The position numbers were made by a program, and so were the translations under genes. The notes below the pieces were generated by a model. It was not told the DNA's origin and searched no databases. It worked only from the letters and a program-made list of their open reading frames with translations. This document shows, one piece after another, positions 52,593 to 60,750 of a DNA stretch of 64,000 bases; within the stretch, counting starts at the first letter, position 1; the number at the start of each line of letters is the position of its first letter. Origin of the DNA: SHZI01 sp031395645. Its GTDB lineage: Bacteria > Pseudomonadota > Gammaproteobacteria > Steroidobacterales > GCA-2729495. Where the stretch lies: contig JANNJM010000088.1 in NCBI GenBank assembly GCA_031395645.1, positions 1 through 64,000 of the forward strand. The letters are read 5' to 3'.

Positions 52593-52898
52593 CTAGAGGT
52601 ACCGGCTGATCTTCTTGAAACCCTCAATCGTCACGCGCTGTTCGCGACTGGCAGGCCCGATCGCGTCCTCAAGGCAATGCTCGATGTGGTCGTGAATCAG
52701 CGTCGACTTGGCCTCCTCGAGAGCCCTGATCACCGCGTGCATTTGCTGGGCGATGTCAGCACAGTCGCGCCCGGACTCGACCATACCGGCAATGGTCTGG
52801 AGATGGCCGGTGGCCCGGCGCAAGCGGTTCACCACATCTCTGTGAGTGCGATGGGTAGCGGCATCGTGCAGATGGGGAGCAGCTTTTGCGGCAGGCAT
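52593..52898 (-). CDS. CsoR/RcnR-family metal-sensing repressor
   Basis: The ATG at 52898 follows AAGGTGG; a GTG at 52907 is less likely. The 101-residue all-helical protein has conserved RLRRATGHLQTIAGMVESG, then C46, H71 and C75, the Cys-His-Cys pattern of CsoR copper sensors; RcnR has His at the last position. Several histidines precede this. It is adjacent to the CDF gene. A G-tract operator lies between it and the divergent MFS gene. Confidence 0.88.
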   Translation of the reverse strand: MPAAKAAPHLHDAATHRTHRDVVNRLRRATGHLQTIAGMVESGRDCADIAQQMHAVIRALEEAKSTLIHDHIEHCLEDAIGPASREQRVTIEGFKKISRYL

Positions 52899-52932
52899 GG
52901 ATGCCACCTTGGCCAGGTCGGGCTCGTATTCT

Positions 52933-52951
52933 TATCCCCTCCCCCTGGATA
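52933..52951. promoter_or_regulatory. CsoR/RcnR-type G-tract operator
   Basis: On the minus strand the site reads TATCCAGGGGGAGGGGATA: a G-rich core flanked by the inverted ends TATCC and GGATA. This matches the form of G-tract operators bound by this repressor family and lies 35 bp before the repressor ATG. Confidence 0.6.
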
Positions 52952-52995
52952 GGTCAAGAGCGGCGGCGACGAGCTGCTGGTAGGATATTCCGGTG

Positions 52996-54306
52996 ATGCT
53001 CAAATTCACCCGTTACCAGTGGACTGTCCTGGCTGCCGCCTGGCTTGGATGGGGATTCGACGTCTTCGACGGCCTGCTGTTTAACTACGTTGCACCCAAC
53101 GCTGTCCCGACCCTGCTCGGGATCCCTCTTGGTTCCCCTGCTGCCCGGTCGGCAACGCTGTACTGGACCGGACTGCTCACGTCCCTGTTTCTGATCGGTT
53201 GGGCCGTGGGCGGCGTGATCTTCGGCCCCATCAGCGATCGCTTTGGCCGCCGGCGGACGCTGATGATCACCATGGTCCTCTACGCCGTTGGAACCGCAGC
53301 CTGCGCTTTTGTGACGGATATCTGGCAGCTGACGGCCTGTCGGCTGATCGCGAGCCTGGGAATCGGTGGCGAATGGGCCGCAGGGGCCGCGATGGTTGCA
53401 GAGGTGGTCGACGAAGAACACCGCGTGGAAGCCGGCGCCCTCTTGTACACCGCCGCGCCGTTTGGACTCTTCCTTGCCACAGGGGTGAACGCCCTGGTGG
53501 CGGGTAACCTGATGATCGAAAGCCCCGAAACGAGCTGGCGTTTCGTTCTTCTGTTTGGACTGCTTCCGGCTGGCGTCGCCTTTCTCGTCCGCCTGTTCAT
53601 CAAGGAGCCCGACCGCTGGGTCTCCGCCGCGCGCAACGCTGTGGCACCACGTATCCGGGAGCTGTTCACTCCGGTCTTCTGGCCCCGGACCCGCAGCGCA
53701 CTGCTGATGACCTTTGTAGCGCTGTTGACCTGGTGGAGTTGCAACGCCTTTATTCCGGTCGTCAGTGCCACCCTCGGCCAGGCCGCTGCGGCTGCAGCGG
53801 GCCTCGATAAGGCGGCCACCAGCGCTCTCGTCGAGCACTGGAAGACGATCGCCACCACGTCTTTTAATCTCGGCGGCCTGATCGGCACACTGCTCACCGT
53901 ACCCATCGCCAAGCGCTTCGGACGTCGGCCGATGTTCGCCGTGTACTTTGGCGTGGCAGCGCTGGCACTGATGGCGACGTTTGGTCTCGCTATCCCGGAC
54001 GAGACACGCCTCTATATGTATTTCTTCATTGGGCTGAGTGTCTTCGGTGTTTTTGGCAGCTTCACCTATTACCTGCCGGAACTGTTTCCCACGCGACTGC
54101 GCGCTACCGGCTCGGGCTTTTGCTACAACATTGGCCGGGTCGTTGCCGCCACTGGCCCCTATGTGGTGGGCAGCGTTGCCGCCGCAGGTGCGGGCTCCCC
54201 CTCGGTGATTCTGAACGCCCTGTTTGCCGTGGCCTTTGTCCCACTGGTAGGCCTGCTGTTCATTCCGTGGGTCGTCGAGACGCGGGGTCAGACCCTACCC
54301 CAGTAG
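52996..54306 (+). CDS. MFS transporter (sugar/aromatic acid type)
   Basis: The 436-residue protein begins MLKFTRYQWTVLAAAWLGWGFDVFDGLLFNY, typical of the NanT/aromatic-acid symporter group, with motif A GPISDRFGRRRTLM and GEWAAGAAMVAE. A GTG 3 bp earlier is an alternative start. The TAG stop lies inside a REP element (CCCAGTAGGAGCGCC). It diverges from the CsoR gene. Substrate unknown. Confidence 0.87.
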   Translation: MLKFTRYQWTVLAAAWLGWGFDVFDGLLFNYVAPNAVPTLLGIPLGSPAARSATLYWTGLLTSLFLIGWAVGGVIFGPISDRFGRRRTLMITMVLYAVGTAACAFVTDIWQLTACRLIASLGIGGEWAAGAAMVAEVVDEEHRVEAGALLYTAAPFGLFLATGVNALVAGNLMIESPETSWRFVLLFGLLPAGVAFLVRLFIKEPDRWVSAARNAVAPRIRELFTPVFWPRTRSALLMTFVALLTWWSCNAFIPVVSATLGQAAAAAAGLDKAATSALVEHWKTIATTSFNLGGLIGTLLTVPIAKRFGRRPMFAVYFGVAALALMATFGLAIPDETRLYMYFFIGLSVFGVFGSFTYYLPELFPTRLRATGSGFCYNIGRVVAATGPYVVGSVAAAGAGSPSVILNALFAVAFVPLVGLLFIPWVVETRGQTLPQ

Positions 54307-54324
54307 GAGCGCCTTCAGGCGCGA
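54303..54324. repeat. REP-like element
   Basis: This 22-bp element (GTAGGAGCGCCTTCAGGCGC and 2 more bases) includes the stop codon of the MFS gene. The same sequence occurs twice, inverted, at 60687 and 60721. It matches the general form of REP elements handled by RAYT transposases. Confidence 0.75.
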
Positions 54325-54332
54325 GGCAGAAA

Positions 54333-54377
54333 TGGGGACATGCCTCATTTCGGCAGATTAAATGAGGCATGTCCCCA
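54333..54377. repeat. 18-bp perfect inverted repeat
   Basis: Arms 54333-54350 and 54360-54377 (starting TGGGGACATGCCTC) are perfectly complementary with a 9-base loop. It lies 9 bp after the REP element and 76 bp before cysA. It may be a second REP or MITE-like palindrome, or a terminator without a T tract. Confidence 0.7.
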
Positions 54378-54453
54378 ATTCATGCCTGCTGACCGATTTG
54401 TAACCGGTCTATAACCGACAGGGATACCTGAGGCCCGGTATTCTTGCCACGTC

Positions 54454-56163
54454 ATGTCCATCACGCTCGACCAGGTCACCAAACAGTACCAGGGCAACCC
54501 GGTTGTCAACGACGTATCGCTGGCGGTATCTGAGGGTGAGTTCTTCGTCCTCCTGGGACCCAGCGGCAGCGGCAAGAGCACTCTCCTGCGGGCGATCGCC
54601 GGTCTGACTGAGGTCGATCACGGGCGCGTTACGTTGTTTGGCCGTGATGTCACCCAGGTATCAGCCCGGGAACGGGAGGTGGGGTTCGTTTTCCAGAACT
54701 ACGCGCTCTTCCGGCACATGACCGTCGGGGAAAACATTGAATTTGCCCTGCGGGTCCGGCGTGAGAAGCCGGCGGAGCGCGTGAGGCGGCGCAAGGAACT
54801 CCTCGAACTCATCGGCCTGGCGGGCATGGACGACCGCCTGCCTACCCAGCTGTCCGGTGGACAGCAACAGCGCGTGGCCGTCGCGAGGGCCCTCGCGCAC
54901 AAGCCAAAGGTGCTGCTCCTCGACGAGCCCTTTGGCGCCCTTGACGCCAAGATCCGCGAGGAACTGCGGCGGACGATTCGTGCCGTACAGCGAGAACTGC
55001 GCATTACCACCATCCTGGTCACGCACGATCAGGATGAAGCTTTCGCACTCGGTGACAGGCTTGGGGTAATGAACCTTGGCCGACTGCTGGAAACGGGGCG
55101 TCCGAACGACCTGTACACGCGACCGGCCACGCGCTTTGTCGCCACGTTTCTCGGGGCCGCAAACCTCCTGTTGCGGCGGGAGGCGCGCCCGGAGTCGGCT
55201 CATGGTCACCCGCGTCGCGAACAGGAGGTGGTCGCGATGCTCCGCCCGGAAGAAGCTGAGCTCGCGCCCGATCGAGATACCCTGGTTACGACCTTTCTCG
55301 GTTACGGACACGTTGAGGAGTTGCAGTTCACCGGCGCACTCGAACGCCTGCGTATCCGGATGGGCACCGATGGTGCCGCCCGCGATTCCGATCCCGCGAC
55401 CAGTGCCTTGCCACCAGTCTGGATCGATGTGACGCGCACCCAGCCGGAGCAACGCGGTTTTCCGTTGGCCCAGGGACAGGTCGTAGCGGTCGGCACCCGG
55501 AGAATTCACGTTCTCCCCACACCGCTGTCGAGCTTCACCGTGTGTGCTGAATCCCGCGAGAATGCAGCAAGGCTGATCGAAAATCCCTGGCTTGTGGACC
55601 TGGCTGCCCGTATGCAGACGCGACTCTCGGCGCAAGTCGAGCCCGGGCTCGGAACCGCCGACGTTCCGCCGGGCGACACTCCGGCTGGCGTGGCCGTAGT
55701 CGCGGCGGGGCCGGGCTGCCCGGCGAGAGTGCGCCGACTGCTGACACGAGGCGTGAGGCCCGTACTCTGTTTGCCTGAGGACGCGACGGCACCTGTCCGG
55801 GTCGTCGTCCACTTTGCCGGGCAGGTGGCACGGCGAGCCACGCTTGCCATGACGGCCAGTCTGCTGAGGCATGTCCCGGCCGAAGCCGTGTTTCTGGGAA
55901 TCCTGCCCAGCGACAGTCCCGAGCGAACCCGCACTGCCGGCGTACGTCAGCTACTTGATGTTCGATCGGAAGCACAGGCTGGACATGGCCTGGACGTCCG
56001 CACTGAGCTTCGGCTGGGTGATCGCATTGAGGAATTGCTCCGTGAGCTCGAGAGCCTGCCGGGGCAGCTGCTAATTCTGGGCTTGCCCGAGCCCGGATCA
56101 CTTCCCGAGAACTTCGAGGCGCTACTCACCCAATCGCCGGGTTGGCCCGTGCTATTGGCCTGA
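54454..56163 (+). CDS. cysA: Sulfate ABC transporter ATPase with extra C-terminal Usp-like domain
   Basis: Residues 1-235 form the ATPase: Walker A GPSGSGKST (35-43), FQNYALFRHMT, signature LSGGQQQRVAVARAL, Walker B LLLDEPFGALD. A CysA-type regulatory domain follows to about residue 380. The last 150 or so residues (VRVVVHFAGQVARRATLAMTASLL, LDVRTELRLGDRIEELLRELE, LLILGLPEPGS) resemble a universal-stress-protein domain, not found in ordinary CysA (about 350-365 residues). The protein energises CysT/CysW encoded next. Confidence 0.88.
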   Translation: MSITLDQVTKQYQGNPVVNDVSLAVSEGEFFVLLGPSGSGKSTLLRAIAGLTEVDHGRVTLFGRDVTQVSAREREVGFVFQNYALFRHMTVGENIEFALRVRREKPAERVRRRKELLELIGLAGMDDRLPTQLSGGQQQRVAVARALAHKPKVLLLDEPFGALDAKIREELRRTIRAVQRELRITTILVTHDQDEAFALGDRLGVMNLGRLLETGRPNDLYTRPATRFVATFLGAANLLLRREARPESAHGHPRREQEVVAMLRPEEAELAPDRDTLVTTFLGYGHVEELQFTGALERLRIRMGTDGAARDSDPATSALPPVWIDVTRTQPEQRGFPLAQGQVVAVGTRRIHVLPTPLSSFTVCAESRENAARLIENPWLVDLAARMQTRLSAQVEPGLGTADVPPGDTPAGVAVVAAGPGCPARVRRLLTRGVRPVLCLPEDATAPVRVVVHFAGQVARRATLAMTASLLRHVPAEAVFLGILPSDSPERTRTAGVRQLLDVRSEAQAGHGLDVRTELRLGDRIEELLRELESLPGQLLILGLPEPGSLPENFEALLTQSPGWPVLLA

Positions 56164-56184
56164 TTCGCCGATGATGAGCCGTCC

Positions 56185-57024
56185 ATGAGTGCATTTCGCA
56201 AACCAAGCGTTCTTCCAGGCTTTGGCCTCACGCTCGGCTTTGCCACCTTTTTCTTAAGCGCCATCGTCCTGATGCCGCTCGCGGCCCTGATTCTCAAGAC
56301 GGCCGGCATGAGCTGGGCAAACTTCGTCGAAGTCGTGCTTAGTCCCCGCGCGCTGGCTTCGTACCGGTTGTCTTTCGGTGCATCGCTGGTAGCCGCCTCG
56401 ATCAATACAGTTTTCGGCTTCATCGTGGCATGGACACTGGTGCGCTATGACTTCCCGGGCCGCAAGATACTCGATGCCATGATCGACATGCCATTTGCGC
56501 TACCTACGGCGGTATCCGGCATCGCGCTCGCGGCTGTGTTCGCGCAGAACGGCTGGATTGGCCGGTATCTCGAACCCTACGGCATCAAGGTTGCCTACAC
56601 CTGGCTCGGCGTCGTCGTGGCCCTGACGCTGATCGGCCTGCCCTTCGTCGTACGCTCGGTACAGCCCTCACTACTCGAGGTCCAGCGGGATCTCGAAGAT
56701 GCCGCAGAAACCCTGGGCGCTTCACCCTTCTACATCTTTCGACGGATCATTTTCCCCACGGTACTACCCGCGCTGGCGTCCGGCTTCACGCTGGCGTTTG
56801 CCCGGGCCATCGGCGAGTACGGTTCTGTGATCTTTATCGCTGGCAACCTCCCGATGAAAACCGAAATCACTCCGCTCCTGATCGTCATCAAGCTGGAAGA
56901 GTTTGACTACAACGGCGCCGCGGCTCTCGGGTTCGTCATGCTGGCCATGTCATTCCTGATGCTACTCTCCATTAACCTGGTCCAGGCCTGGGGGCGGCGG
57001 CAGCTCGTCGCGGCACAGCGCTGA
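56185..57024 (+). CDS. cysT: Sulfate ABC transporter permease CysT
   Basis: The 279-residue protein has six helices and the coupling motif EDAAETLGASPFYIFRRIIFP. VSGIALAAVFAQNGWIG and YGSVIFIAGNLPMKTEI are typical of CysT/CysU. The stop overlaps the cysW ATG by 1 base. Confidence 0.93.
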   Translation: MSAFRKPSVLPGFGLTLGFATFFLSAIVLMPLAALILKTAGMSWANFVEVVLSPRALASYRLSFGASLVAASINTVFGFIVAWTLVRYDFPGRKILDAMIDMPFALPTAVSGIALAAVFAQNGWIGRYLEPYGIKVAYTWLGVVVALTLIGLPFVVRSVQPSLLEVQRDLEDAAETLGASPFYIFRRIIFPTVLPALASGFTLAFARAIGEYGSVIFIAGNLPMKTEITPLLIVIKLEEFDYNGAAALGFVMLAMSFLMLLSINLVQAWGRRQLVAAQR

Positions 57025-57872
57025 TGGTCGACACCTCCCAGCGACCTGGCCGGGGCACGTTGCGCGGACTGCTGATTCGCTGGACGTTCATCAGCATTTC
57101 GCTGGGTTTCCTCGTGGCCGTTCTTCTGGCGCCCCTTGCCGCTGTGTTCGCGACGGCACTGGGTCAGGGCATCGGCGCCTATCTAGGGAGTTTTGCGGAT
57201 CCGGACACAGGAGCAGCTATCCGGCTGACCCTCCTGACCGCAGCGATAGTGGTGCCACTGAATACCCTTTTTGGCATTTGCGCCGCCTGGGCCATCGCCA
57301 AGTTTGAGTTCCGCGGCAAGGCCATCCTGATAACCCTGATCGACCTGCCCTTTGCCGTTTCCCCGATCATTTCCGGGCTGGTCTACGTGCTCCTTTTCGG
57401 AGCACAGGGGTGGTTCGGACTCTGGCTGCAGGAGCAGAATATCGACGTGATATTCGCGCTGCCCGGCATCATTCTCGCCACTTTATTCGTGACCTTTCCC
57501 TACGTAGTTCGCGAGCTGATTCCGCTAATGGAGCAGCTCGGTAACGACGAAGAGGAAGCCGCGATCACCCTGGGAGCCAGTGGCCTGATGACTTTCGTCC
57601 GCATCACGCTGCCAAAGATCAGGTGGGGTCTGATCTACGGGGTGATTCTCTGCAATGCCCGGGCCATGGGAGAATTCGGAGCGGTATCGGTCGTCTCGGG
57701 ACACATCCGGGGCCTGACTACGACTATGCCCCTGCACATCGAGATCCTGTACAACGAGTATGCGTTCGTGGGGGCTTTCGCCGTGGCGTCCCTGCTAACA
57801 CTGCTTGCGGTAGCCACACTCATCGTTAAGAGCCTGATCGAGTGGCAGTCCAGCCGGGCAAGCGGACACTGA
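57024..57872 (+). CDS. cysW: Sulfate ABC transporter permease CysW
   Basis: The 282-residue protein has six helices. EEAAITLGASGLMTFVRITLPKI is the coupling helix. The segment NARAMGEFGAVSVVSGHIRGLTT is diagnostic of CysW. The kinase gene starts 2 bp after its stop, so the two are co-transcribed. Confidence 0.93.
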   Translation: MVDTSQRPGRGTLRGLLIRWTFISISLGFLVAVLLAPLAAVFATALGQGIGAYLGSFADPDTGAAIRLTLLTAAIVVPLNTLFGICAAWAIAKFEFRGKAILITLIDLPFAVSPIISGLVYVLLFGAQGWFGLWLQEQNIDVIFALPGIILATLFVTFPYVVRELIPLMEQLGNDEEEAAITLGASGLMTFVRITLPKIRWGLIYGVILCNARAMGEFGAVSVVSGHIRGLTTTMPLHIEILYNEYAFVGAFAVASLLTLLAVATLIVKSLIEWQSSRASGH

Positions 57873-57874
57873 AA

Positions 57875-60001
57875 ATGGCTGATTGGCGAGAAGTTCTGAA
57901 AATATCACCCGGGCATGGCCGCCTGGACCTGGCGAAGCTAAGTCTCGGCGCCCTGCTTGCGGGGATCAACGTGCTGCTGGTCACAATCGTGATCGGTGGC
58001 ATCAGCTGGATAGCCGTCGATCTGCTCCGGGACCTTGCAGATGATCAGGGGCTGGCCCGCGTCCAGGTTGCCGGTTCGTCAGTTCGCGAGGATATCCGTG
58101 AGATTGCGGACAAGGCACTGGAAGATAGCCGCGCCCTAGCGGAAAAGCCGACACTGCAGCGACTCTGGCGCGAACAGCGCGTGCGCTCCCTGGAGACCTA
58201 CCTGAAGCGGGTCTGCCAGACCGACCGAATCACTGGTTGCGCCCTGACGGCGCCCGGCAGCGCCCCGATCATGGCCGGCAAGGCACTGGCTTGGGATGAC
58301 ATCCTGAATGCCAGCGCCGAGCAGGGCGACCGCCTCCTGGTGGCGCCGGCAGTCCTGGGCGACCCCCTGGTCGGTGCGGTAGCAACCGTGCCAGCGGGTT
58401 CATCCGAGGCCCCGGCTGCCAGGCTCATTGTAATCAGGTCACTGGATTCGGAAATGGCGGCCCGTCTCTCGAAGAGAGCGGGAATGGCGGTTAGGCTTCT
58501 GAACTACAACACCTTCGCCGACGAGCAGGCTGATACCTACACTCCGCTGCACACCGTGGCACTTGGCAATGGGCGTCTCACGGCGGAACGCCTCGATACG
58601 CCAGGCATGTATGCGTCCAGCTATCCGCTCTTTGCATCAACTGGCGAAGCAATCGGACTGATAGAGGCCCGGCTTCCCGTGGCCATAGTGGAATCGTCTG
58701 TTGACGCACTGATCCGCAAGTTGCTGCTCGTCGCAATCCTGCTTGGAATCCTCGCCGGAATCACTGGCATTGTCCTGGGGCGATGGGTGGCGAATCCCGT
58801 CCGGGCACTGACGGCAGCGGCCAGCCGCCTGGGCCAGGGGGACTTCTCCACGTGCATCCCCGCTGGTGGCGCAGCGGAGGTCGGGGCACTCGCCCACACC
58901 ATGGAGGGTATGCGGCGTAGCCTGGTCGATCTGACGGACACCTTGCGAGGCCGCGAAGCAGAGGCTCAGGCCGTGCTGAACGGTATTGTCGAGGGGGTCT
59001 ATGCCGTCGATGAGGAACGGCGCATCCGGTACCTGAACCCGCGCGCCGCCGAACTGCTCGGCATCCCGGCGACCGCCGCGGTTGGCAAGTTCTGTGGCGA
59101 CATACTGAAGCCCGGCGGTGAGAACGGCGTGCGACCCTGTGAAACTGCGTGTCCGATACTGCAAGCCCGGATCGATGGCTCGGCCAGGGCCACCGAACGG
59201 CTGGCACCTGACCGGGGCGCCTCCCGCACCACGGTTATCACCAGCTCGGCGATGGTCCAGGGCCTGCAAGTGCAGGTTATTCGCGACGAAACCGAACTCG
59301 AGGGCGTCCGTCGCGCGCGGGATTCGATTCTCGCGAACATCTCGCACGAATTCCGGACCCCGCTGGCCGCCCAGCTGGCCTCTATCGAACTGCTGCGTGA
59401 CGGGCTGGAGACACTCGAACCGCAGTCCCGCCGGGATCTTGTACTCACCCTGGAGCGCGGTACTGTTCGCCTGACGCGATTGATCGACAATCTGCTGGAG
59501 AGTGTCCGCATCGAATCCGGACAACTCGCCCTGCGGCGCCAGTCGGTAGACCTGCACGACGTGGTGGACCAGGCCAGGAATCTGATCGAGGCACTCATGA
59601 CCCAGCGGCACCAGGTGCTGCAGGTTGAACTCCCGGCAACGTTGCCGGCAATAGATGGGGATAGCCCGCGGCTCACTCAGGTGTTTGTGAATCTACTCGC
59701 GAATGCGAGCAAGTTCGCGCCGGAGGGCTCCACGATCCGCGTCGGGTCGAGGCTGCAGGCTGACCGGCTTGAGGCGTGGGTGGAGGACGAGGGTAGCGGC
59801 GTTCCCGACCTGGCAGACAGCGCAATCTTTGATCGCTTCTACCGGGGCAAGGACGAAGAACCTGAACCGTCCGGACTGGGCCTCGGTCTCTGGATCGTCA
59901 AGTCCATTGTCGATCGGCACGGTGGTCAGGTCAGTGCCGGGCGGACCGCGGACGGCCGCACGCGCTTCAGCATCCTGCTGCCCCTGGCCAGGACGGCATG
60001 A
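57875..60001 (+). CDS. Membrane sensor histidine kinase (HAMP-PAS-HisKA-HATPase)
   Basis: The ATG at 57875 gives 708 residues. TM1 (about 30-50) and TM2 (about 283-303) enclose a 230-residue periplasmic sensor. A HAMP domain (303-360), a PAS-type domain (365-470) with four clustered cysteines (C407, C422, C426 and the near C-P-I-L end), HisKA with H491 (ISHEFRTPLAA), and an HATPase with NLLANASKF and GLGLGLWIV follow. The gene sits between cysW and its response regulator, so it probably senses sulfate or sulfur status. Confidence 0.9.
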   Translation: MADWREVLKISPGHGRLDLAKLSLGALLAGINVLLVTIVIGGISWIAVDLLRDLADDQGLARVQVAGSSVREDIREIADKALEDSRALAEKPTLQRLWREQRVRSLETYLKRVCQTDRITGCALTAPGSAPIMAGKALAWDDILNASAEQGDRLLVAPAVLGDPLVGAVATVPAGSSEAPAARLIVIRSLDSEMAARLSKRAGMAVRLLNYNTFADEQADTYTPLHTVALGNGRLTAERLDTPGMYASSYPLFASTGEAIGLIEARLPVAIVESSVDALIRKLLLVAILLGILAGITGIVLGRWVANPVRALTAAASRLGQGDFSTCIPAGGAAEVGALAHTMEGMRRSLVDLTDTLRGREAEAQAVLNGIVEGVYAVDEERRIRYLNPRAAELLGIPATAAVGKFCGDILKPGGENGVRPCETACPILQARIDGSARATERLAPDRGASRTTVITSSAMVQGLQVQVIRDETELEGVRRARDSILANISHEFRTPLAAQLASIELLRDGLETLEPQSRRDLVLTLERGTVRLTRLIDNLLESVRIESGQLALRRQSVDLHDVVDQARNLIEALMTQRHQVLQVELPATLPAIDGDSPRLTQVFVNLLANASKFAPEGSTIRVGSRLQADRLEAWVEDEGSGVPDLADSAIFDRFYRGKDEEPEPSGLGLGLWIVKSIVDRHGGQVSAGRTADGRTRFSILLPLARTA

Positions 60002-60672
60002 AGATTCTCGTTGCCGATGATGATCGGGATCTGCTCGAGCTCGTCGCCTTCAGTCTCACGCAGTCCGGCTTCCTGACGCTGAAGGCACAGGACGGTGACG
60101 ATGCGCTCCGGATCTTTGCCGCCGAGGCGCCAGACCTGCTGATCCTGGACATCAACATGCCGGGATTGACTGGTTTTGAGGTCTGCGAAGCGGTGCGCCG
60201 GAAGTCCCGGGTGCCCGTAATGATGCTGACGGTCCGTGGCGAAGAGGAAGACCTCGTGCGGGCACTGGAGCTGGGCGCCGATGACTACCTCAATAAGCCC
60301 TTCAGTCCACGGACGCTGCTGGCCCGGGTCAAGGCGCTGCTGCGCCGGGCAGGAATAGAGGCCAGTTCACCTGTCAGTGCCGGGCGTCTCAACCTCGACG
60401 TGCTGGAACACACGCTGCAGATTGGTGCGCAGCCCGCCATACGCCTGACGAAGCTGGAGCTCCGGCTGCTTCAGTCGCTGCTTGCGAATGCCGGCCATAC
60501 CGTGAGTTCCGACCGGCTGCTCGCCCACGTCTGGGGACATCGCGGCGCCGGCGACCGCCAGCTGTTGAAGCAGCTCGTCCATCGGGTCCGGCAGAAAATT
60601 GAACGCGATCCTTCGAACCCGGAGATTCTGGAGACAGTGCCAGTGGCCGGCTATCGCCTGCAGGCCGACTGA
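59998..60672 (+). CDS. OmpR-family response regulator
   Basis: The 224-residue protein has a receiver domain with acidic pocket ADDDRD, phospho-acceptor D51 (LLILDINMPG) and K in YLNKPF, then a winged-helix DNA-binding domain (LTKLELRLLQSLLANAGHTVSSDRLLAHVWG). Its ATG overlaps the end of the kinase gene. It is the likely partner of that kinase and may control the sulfate genes. Confidence 0.94.
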   Translation: MKILVADDDRDLLELVAFSLTQSGFLTLKAQDGDDALRIFAAEAPDLLILDINMPGLTGFEVCEAVRRKSRVPVMMLTVRGEEEDLVRALELGADDYLNKPFSPRTLLARVKALLRRAGIEASSPVSAGRLNLDVLEHTLQIGAQPAIRLTKLELRLLQSLLANAGHTVSSDRLLAHVWGHRGAGDRQLLKQLVHRVRQKIERDPSNPEILETVPVAGYRLQAD

Positions 60673-60681
60673 GCACTCTAC

Positions 60682-60747
60682 CGCCCGTAGGAGCGCCTTC
60701 AGGCGCGATTGACAGCCCTCTCGCGCCTGAAGGCGCTCCTACGGGCG
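60682..60747. repeat. Inverted pair of REP elements (BIME-like) / bidirectional terminator
   Basis: Perfect 27-bp arms (60682-60708 and 60721-60747) enclose a 12-base loop. Each arm contains the 22-bp REP sequence seen at 54303. It lies between the convergent response-regulator and sbp genes and should form a very stable hairpin in either transcript. A partial third copy (GGGCGCTCCTAC) supplies the TAG stop of sbp. Confidence 0.85.
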
Positions 60748-60750
60748 CTC

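Noticed and set aside
54661..55872. A 403-residue open frame antisense to cysA
   Set aside because: The plus strand carries all ABC ATPase motifs; the antisense product has no recognisable domain.
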